A stretch of 49,424 bases of DNA, taken from the NCBI RefSeq assembly GCF_030063475.1, contig NZ_JASIRT010000036.1:1-49424 (forward strand). Direction: 5' to 3'. Below, piece by piece: positions 42,948-49,424 of the stretch. Source of the stretch: Roseomonas sp. E05 (GTDB lineage: Bacteria > Pseudomonadota > Alphaproteobacteria > Acetobacterales > Acetobacteraceae). Numbering within the stretch: position 1 is the first letter of the stretch; each line of letters opens with the position of its first letter. A program made the position numbers and the translations under genes. The notes under the pieces are model-generated. The model had not been told where the DNA came from, did no database searches, and worked only from the letters and a program-made list of their open reading frames with translations.

Positions 42948-43999
42948 GCCTTTCCGAGAAGCTGGACCGCCTGCTCTATCGCGCCGACGAGGTGCGGGCG
43001 CTCCTGGAAACGGCGGATGGGGCGCAGATCGGCGCCCTCTCCAAGGAACTCTCCGAGCTGGAGCCGCTGGTCGAGAAGGTCCAGGCGCTCCGCGCCGCCC
43101 AGCGCGCCCGCGATGAGGCGGAGGCTTTGCTCGCCGACCCGGAGATGCGCGAGCTGGCCGAGGCCGAGTTCTATGCCCAGCGGGACGCGGTGCCGCGGCT
43201 GGAGCACGAGGTGCGGCTGATGCTGCTGCCGAAGGACGCCGCCGATGCCGGCAGCGCCATCCTGGAGATCCGCCCCGCCGCGGGCGGGGACGAGGCCGGG
43301 CTCTTCGCCGCCGAGCTCTTCGCCGCTTATCAACGCTATGCCGGGCTGCGTGGCTGGCGCTTCGGCGTCCTCGACTACGACGAGTCGGAGCTGGGCGGCA
43401 TCAGGGGTGCCGTGGCCGAGATCGAGGGCCAGGGAGTCTTCGCCCGGCTGAAATTCGAGAGTGGCGTGCACCGCGTGCAGCGGGTGCCGGCGACCGAGAC
43501 GCAAGGGCGCATCCACACCTCCACCGTCACGGTGGCGGTGCTGCCGCAGGCGGAGGATGTGGACGTGCAGATCAACGAGGGCGACCTGCGCATCGACACC
43601 TACCGGGCCTCGGGTGCCGGCGGGCAGCACGTCAACAAGACGGACAGCGCCGTCCGCATCACCCATATCCCCACCAACACCGTGGTGGCGATGCAGGAGG
43701 AGCGCAGCCAGCACAAGAACCGCGCCAAGGCGATGAAGGTGCTGCGGGCGCGGCTCTATGAGGCGCAGCGCAGCCAGGCCAGCGCCAGCCGCTCCGCCGA
43801 CCGCAAGGCGCAGGTGGGCACCGGCGACCGCTCCGAGCGCATCCGCACCTACAACTTCCCGCAGGGCCGGGTGACCGACCACCGCATCGGCCTGACGCTG
43901 CACAAGATCGATCGCGTCATGCAGGGCGAGTTCGACGACATCATCGACGCGCTGATCGCCGAGGACGAGGCGGCGCGGCTGGCGGCCGAGGGTGTCTGA
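42944..43999 (+). CDS. prfA: Peptide chain release factor 1
   Basis: A 351-residue RF1. The stop-codon recognition tripeptide PAT is in [14 protein letters not shown], marking RF1 (UAG/UAA) rather than RF2. The catalytic GGQ is at 226-228 in [13 protein letters not shown]; its Gln is the PrmC target. The protein is slightly shorter than the E. coli factor but complete. ATG overlaps the hisS stop by ATGA, and the 3' end overlaps prmC by 8 bp. Confidence 0.97.
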   Translation: MSLSEKLDRLLYRADEVRALLETADGAQIGALSKELSELEPLVEKVQALRAAQRARDEAEALLADPEMRELAEAEFYAQRDAVPRLEHEVRLMLLPKDAADAGSAILEIRPAAGGDEAGLFAAELFAAYQRYAGLRGWRFGVLDYDESELGGIRGAVAEIEGQGVFARLKFESGVHRVQRVPATETQGRIHTSTVTVAVLPQAEDVDVQINEGDLRIDTYRASGAGGQHVNKTDSAVRITHIPTNTVVAMQEERSQHKNRAKAMKVLRARLYEAQRSQASASRSADRKAQVGTGDRSERIRTYNFPQGRVTDHRIGLTLHKIDRVMQGEFDDIIDALIAEDEAARLAAEGV

Positions 44000-44885
44000 G
44001 GGCGACCCTGGAAGCGCCCTTGGGAGCGCCTGCCCCGATCCGGCGGGCACGGTGGGGGCCTTCCTCTGCCGCGCCGGGCAGCATCTGCGCGCCGCCGCCA
44101 TCGAGAACCCGCGCCTGGAGGCCCGGCTGCTGCTGGCCGAGGCGATGGGGGTGGAGCAGGGGGCCTTGCTGGGCACCCCGCGCCGGCCCGTGCCGCCGGA
44201 GCCGGCGCAGCGCTTCGCGGCGATGCTGCGCCGCCGTCTGGCGCATGAGCCGATGGCTTTCATCCTGGGCCGGCAAGGCTTCTGGACCCTGGATCTGGAA
44301 GTTTCCCCCGACACGCTGATCCCCCGCGCCGACTCGGAGGCGGTGGTGGAGGCGGCGCTCGCTGCGCTTCCCACCCCGGCGGAGCGCGTGCTGGACCTCG
44401 GCACCGGCACGGGATGCCTGCTGCTGGCCGTGCTCTCCGAGTGGCCGGGCGCCTTCGGCGTGGGCGTGGATCTCTCGCCGACCGCGGCGGCGCTGGCGGC
44501 CCGCAACGCCGCCGCCAACGGGCTGGCCGGGCGCGCCGCTTTCCTGGCCGGCGACTGGGCGGGCGCGCTGGCCGGCCGCTTCGGCCTGGTGCTCTCCAAC
44601 CCGCCCTACATCCTCCGCCAGGCCGTCCCGGGGCTGATGCCGGAGGTGGCGCGGCATGAGCCGCACCGGGCGCTGGACGGGGGCGAGGATGGGCTTGATG
44701 CCTATCGCCGCATCGTGGCGGCGCTGCCTGACCTGCTCACATCGCAAGGCTGCGCTGTGCTGGAGCTGGGGCAGGGGCAGCGGGATGCCGTTTCAGGGCT
44801 GGCAGTGGCGGCAGGCCTTGCAATCCAGGGTTGTCAGGCTGATCTGAACGGCATTGAAAGAGCCCTGATCCTGGCCCACCCGTGA
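43992..44885 (+). CDS. prmC: Peptide chain release factor N5-glutamine methyltransferase
   Basis: A 297-residue SAM-dependent methyltransferase that methylates the GGQ glutamine of release factors. The SAM loop [14 protein letters not shown] and the catalytic NPPY (203-206) are clear, with [20 protein letters not shown] before them. The start is GTG 43992, overlapping the prfA stop by 8 bp, so enzyme and substrate genes are coupled. An unusual N-terminal extension of about 15 residues precedes the first helix. A structured 228-bp gap follows before DUF4167. Confidence 0.95.
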   Translation: MSEGDPGSALGSACPDPAGTVGAFLCRAGQHLRAAAIENPRLEARLLLAEAMGVEQGALLGTPRRPVPPEPAQRFAAMLRRRLAHEPMAFILGRQGFWTLDLEVSPDTLIPRADSEAVVEAALAALPTPAERVLDLGTGTGCLLLAVLSEWPGAFGVGVDLSPTAAALAARNAAANGLAGRAAFLAGDWAGALAGRFGLVLSNPPYILRQAVPGLMPEVARHEPHRALDGGEDGLDAYRRIVAALPDLLTSQGCAVLELGQGQRDAVSGLAVAAGLAIQGCQADLNGIERALILAHP

Positions 44886-44980
44886 AAAAACCGTTTGGCG
44901 GTGGTGGCCTGCGCGGTTAGGGTGCCCTTGCGGCCCCGGGCAAACGAGTTCACCCGGTCGGATCCGCCGGGCAGGTTTCC

Positions 44981-45068
44981 CTGGTGAAAGATCACCAGTG
45001 ACCTCCGGTGCCGCAGCAACGCAACACATCAGCAAGCCCCCCGGTGCGCCGGGGTCCATGCCGGACCC
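44981..45068 (+). promoter_or_regulatory. Structured leader upstream of the DUF4167 gene
   Basis: Three stems lie in the 228-bp gap. CTGGTGA (44981-44987) pairs with TCACCAG (44992-44998) around AAGA. CCCCGG (45039-45044) pairs with CCGGGG (45049-45054). GGGTCC (45052-45057) pairs with GGACCC (45063-45068). The last two share 45052-45054 and cannot form together, so the leader could switch between folds. No T-run follows any stem. I recognise no known riboswitch class. Confidence 0.4.
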
Positions 45069-45113
45069 CTGAATGCCGGACGGCGCGAGCGTGAGACGGC
45101 GAACGCAACACCG

Positions 45114-45557
45114 ATGAACATGAAGCGCATGCGCGGCCGCGGCGGCCATCGCCATGGCGGCGGCGGGGGCGGCGGCGGCGGGCAATTCCGCCAGAGCGGC
45201 CATCAGCCCATGAACCGCAACCATGTGTTCGACTCCAACGGGCCGGACATGCGGCTGCGGGGTACCGCCCAGCAGCTCTTCGAGAAGTATCTGCAGCTTG
45301 GCCGTGATGCGACCAGCGCGGGCGACCGGGTGATGGCCGAAAGCTATTTCCAGCACGCCGAGCACTACTTCCGAATCCTGAATGCCATGGCGCAGGCCGC
45401 CCAGGCACAGCAGCAGACGCGCCGCCCGCAGCAAGGCGCGGATGGCGCGGAGGGCGGCGAGCAGCAGGCCGAGAACGGCGAGCTGAACGGCCATGCGCAG
45501 TCGTCCTTCGACGGCGAGAATGCCGACTCGTCCGACCAGCGCGAGACGGTGCAGTAA
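45114..45557 (+). CDS. DUF4167 family protein
   Basis: A 147-residue DUF4167 protein, a family limited mainly to alphaproteobacteria and of unknown function. An RGG-like N-terminus (RMRGRGGHRHGGGGGG) suggests RNA binding. The conserved core follows: NRNHVFDSNGPDMRLRGTAQ, EKYLQLGRDA, and AESYFQHAEHYFRIL at about 85-100. The C-terminal third is Gln/Glu-rich and likely disordered. It lies between prmC and the convergent MOSC gene, as commonly seen, and a 10-bp hairpin ends the unit at 45570-45596. Confidence 0.92.
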   Translation: MNMKRMRGRGGHRHGGGGGGGGGQFRQSGHQPMNRNHVFDSNGPDMRLRGTAQQLFEKYLQLGRDATSAGDRVMAESYFQHAEHYFRILNAMAQAAQAQQQTRRPQQGADGAEGGEQQAENGELNGHAQSSFDGENADSSDQRETVQ

Positions 45558-45569
45558 CTTCCCGCATGG

Positions 45570-45596
45570 CGGGGCCGGGCCTTGGTGCCCGCCCCG
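45570..45596. terminator. Hairpin between DUF4167 and MOSC genes
   Basis: CGGGGC (45570-45575), one bulged C, then GGGC (45577-45580) pair with GCCC (45587-45590) and GCCCCG (45591-45596), a 10-bp stem around CTTGGT. It sits between convergent stops at 45557 and 45608 and could end both transcripts. There is no T-run. Confidence 0.55.
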
Positions 45597-45607
45597 GCCA
45601 AGCCGGC

Positions 45608-46369
45608 TCAGGCTGGCTCCAGCGCCTCGAGCGCATCCCCCAGGGCAACCTGGCCGCCTTCCTCCACGGTGGCGTGCACACCGAGATCGGCATGGCCGAA
45701 ATGCTCGCGCAGCAGGCGCGGCACGTCGGCATCCCGCTCGCCGGTCTGCAGATTCACCTGGGTGGCGGGGCAGCGCACGGTGCGCTTGAACACCGCGAGG
45801 CGCGCGCCGCCCAGCATCACCTCCTGCCCGATCCAGTTGAGCTCCGCCCAGGCCGGCAGGCCGGTGAAATAGACATTGGCGCGGAAGCGAAGGGGTTCGA
45901 GCCGGCGGCCGATCGCCTTCTCCAGCGCCTCCAGGCTGGCGAGGTTGATCAGCGAAACGCCCTTCTTCTTCTGGTCCGTGAAGGCATGGCCTGGCGCCTC
46001 AAGGAAGCGGGGCGTGCCGCGCGCCTCCTCGCCCAGATAGGCCGTCAGCACCTCGGCGATGCGTGCGCGTCCGGCCTCGGTGCGGGTATCCGCCACCAGC
46101 GGCTCGCTGCCCGGCACCCGCAGGGAGAGGCGGCCGCTGCGGGACTCGTATGCGGAGGCGACCAGGGCGAGCCGCGCATTGGCCATCAGGCAGGCGAAGT
46201 TCTGCTTGGGCAGGAAGCGGGGGGCCGACTCGTCAAAAGGGGCGTCGCCCTGGACCAGGGCGAAGCGCCGGTCGTCCGGAAAGCACTCGCCGGCACGCAG
46301 TGCGGCCGTCTCCAGCGCCTCCGCCGATAGGCCCTTCACCGGGTAGCGGTAGAGGTGCTCGACGCGCAT
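45608..46369 (-). CDS. MOSC domain-containing protein
   Basis: A 253-residue protein with the MOSC N-terminal beta-barrel ([12 protein letters not shown]) and a MOSC domain. The conserved cysteine is in VRCPATQVN, and [11 protein letters not shown] precedes it. MOSC proteins relate to molybdenum cofactor sulfurase and to YiiM/YcbX-type enzymes that reduce N-hydroxylated compounds; the residue pattern is closest to the mARC/YcbX-like group without ferredoxin domain. No molybdenum genes are near. It is divergent from clpB across 132 bp. Confidence 0.9.
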   Translation of the reverse strand: MRVEHLYRYPVKGLSAEALETAALRAGECFPDDRRFALVQGDAPFDESAPRFLPKQNFACLMANARLALVASAYESRSGRLSLRVPGSEPLVADTRTEAGRARIAEVLTAYLGEEARGTPRFLEAPGHAFTDQKKKGVSLINLASLEALEKAIGRRLEPLRFRANVYFTGLPAWAELNWIGQEVMLGGARLAVFKRTVRCPATQVNLQTGERDADVPRLLREHFGHADLGVHATVEEGGQVALGDALEALEPA

Positions 46370-46399
46370 CGGTTCAGCTCCCGTTTTTTGCTGCTGCCC

Positions 46400-46424
46400 C
46401 TTGAAGGGTCATTTGCCTCCTTAC
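46400..46424 (+). promoter_or_regulatory. Candidate heat-shock (RpoH) promoter of clpB
   Basis: CTTGAA (46400-46405) matches the sigma-32 -35. With CTTG taken as the alphaproteobacterial -35 core, 16 bp follow before CTTAC (46420-46424), close to the CYTAT -10. It lies about 75 bp before the clpB ATG. ClpB is normally heat-inducible. Confidence 0.45.
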
Positions 46425-46501
46425 CACATCCCTCGCATGAGCGGAGCGGGCGTCGCCTTCCAGGGGCGCCAGGCTCCGGTTGCCTCACCGGAGGGACCAG
46501 T

Positions 46502-49072
<2,571 letters not shown>

Positions 49073-49107
49073 GTCGGATCGGCTACGGATTTTTTCGTGA
49101 AAGCCAT

Positions 49108-49136
49108 TTGACAGGGAAGGGGGCCGGGACTAAAAG
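49108..49136 (+). promoter_or_regulatory. Candidate upstream sigma-70 promoter
   Basis: A perfect -35 TTGACA (49108-49113), a 17-bp spacer and TAAAAG (49131-49136), four of six to the -10. The -10 lies in the loop of a possible short GCCGG/CCGGC hairpin, which weakens the call. Confidence 0.45.
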
Positions 49137-49210
49137 CCGGCTCCCGACGCTGAGGGACGGACGAAAGGACGAACCGAAGCGAAAGGCGCCGCAAAAAAGT
49201 CGGTGGGGTG

Positions 49211-49239
49211 TTGACAGGCGGTTCATCGATCGCTAAATA
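49211..49239 (+). promoter_or_regulatory. Strong sigma-70 promoter with GC-rich discriminator
   Basis: TTGACA (49211-49216), exactly 17 bp, then TAAATA (49234-49239). The bases after the -10, CGACGCCCC, form a GC-rich discriminator of the kind found at stringently controlled rRNA and tRNA promoters. No gene begins in the remaining 185 bp. Confidence 0.65.
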
Positions 49240-49265
49240 CGACGCCCCGCTGATAGAAGGCGGTG

Positions 49266-49307
49266 GCAACTAGAGCGGATTTCCGGCGACGGAAAAACTC
49301 TGGTTGC
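49266..49307. repeat. Second CTAGAGCG-type hairpin
   Basis: Left arm 49266-49285 contains CTAGAGCGGATTTCCG; right arm 49290-49307 pairs with GCAAC, AGAG and the TTCCG end, with a 4-nt loop and a short unpaired patch. It shares CTAGAGCG and TTTCCG with the element at 112-157, supporting a dispersed palindrome family. Confidence 0.55.
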
Positions 49308-49424
49308 AACGCTGATTGAAAATTGCATCGGGTTTTCTGGAAGGGAGACTGTCCTGGTTTGGTATTGACCTGGAAGGGTTGAGCCTGGCGGGTGTGTTTT
49401 GATCCTGATGTTGTGCTGGGTTTT

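Larger units (their letters stand above)
49073..49424. other. Region downstream of clpB, 352 bp, promoter-rich
   Basis: No credible gene lies here. The region becomes more AT-rich toward the right. It holds a T6 run after clpB, two promoter-like pairs (49108-49136 and 49211-49239), and a CTAGAGCG-type hairpin (49266-49307). The layout resembles the leader of a stable-RNA operon whose gene would start beyond the window; no rRNA or tRNA sequence is visible yet. Confidence 0.55.

Noticed and set aside
45890-45910. GGTTCGAGCC resembling a tRNA T-loop
   Set aside because: It lies inside the MOSC gene and no cloverleaf arms flank it. No other tRNA-like sequence was found.
49365-49370. TTGACC as a third -35 near the right end
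   Set aside because: The sequence 16-18 bp downstream is GCGGGT-like and offers no -10.
49397-49407. TTTTGATCCTG resembling the 5' end of 16S rRNA
   Set aside because: Only about ten bases match; the next bases do not continue as GGCTCAG, so this is not the rRNA gene start.

Overview
The window is high-GC chromosomal DNA of an alphaproteobacterium. Marker genes typical of the class are gapR (DUF2312), DUF4167 beside prmC, DUF1244, DUF1178, mbfA and a ubiG-lysC ... hisS-prfA-prmC-DUF4167-clpB backbone. The Bug/TctC binding protein, sugar-acid dehydratase and gene style suggest a Roseomonas-like member of Acetobacteraceae. That placement is an inference from gene content, not a database result. 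I see no insertion sequence, prophage, CRISPR array, tRNA or rRNA gene.

Layout. 1-2400: the start of a leftward gene leaving the window, an orphan membrane protein, and a csaA-gpt pair on the minus strand. 2479-6866: a tight plus-strand run of SDR oxidoreductase, gamma-glutamyltransferase-like protein, macro-domain protein and amidase, closed by a large G-tract inverted repeat. 7010-12515: a minus-strand sugar-acid catabolic operon (2-hydroxyacid dehydrogenase, IlvD/Edd dehydratase, RraA-like aldolase, TctC binding protein) facing its GntR/FCD regulator. A perfect operator palindrome lies on the -35 of the operon's likely promoter. 12645-18845: mbfA iron exporter, a minus-strand MFS/DUF3253/DUF1499/ABC cluster, a DUF1194 VWA-like protein and a very proline-rich small protein. 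18839-24261: lipoprotein carboxylesterase, OmpA-like porin, DUF924, luciferase-like oxidoreductase and DUF1244. 24363-32318: gapR, MFS exporter, a 43-codon small ORF, acyl-CoA synthetase, pepF coupled to an ABC1 kinase, and radC.

32394-49072 is mainly housekeeping: map, an NDUFAF5/BioC-like methyltransferase, comF, grxC, DUF1178, ubiG, lysC, nitronate monooxygenase, a RodZ-like protein, ispG, hisS, prfA, prmC, DUF4167, a MOSC protein and clpB. Translational coupling is extensive: lysC/nitronate monooxygenase share one base, hisS/prfA overlap by ATGA, and prfA/prmC overlap by 8 bp. PrmC methylates the GGQ of PrfA, so that pair is functionally linked.

The last 350 bp after clpB carry a consensus-like sigma-70 promoter (TTGACA, 17 bp, TAAATA) with a GC-rich discriminator, and a second weaker candidate upstream. 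This suggests that a stable-RNA operon starts just beyond the window. I found no clear new defence or mobile system. The best leads are the operator and pathway of the sugar-acid operon, the GGT-macrodomain-amidase run, two small proteins, and several structured leaders and repeats.
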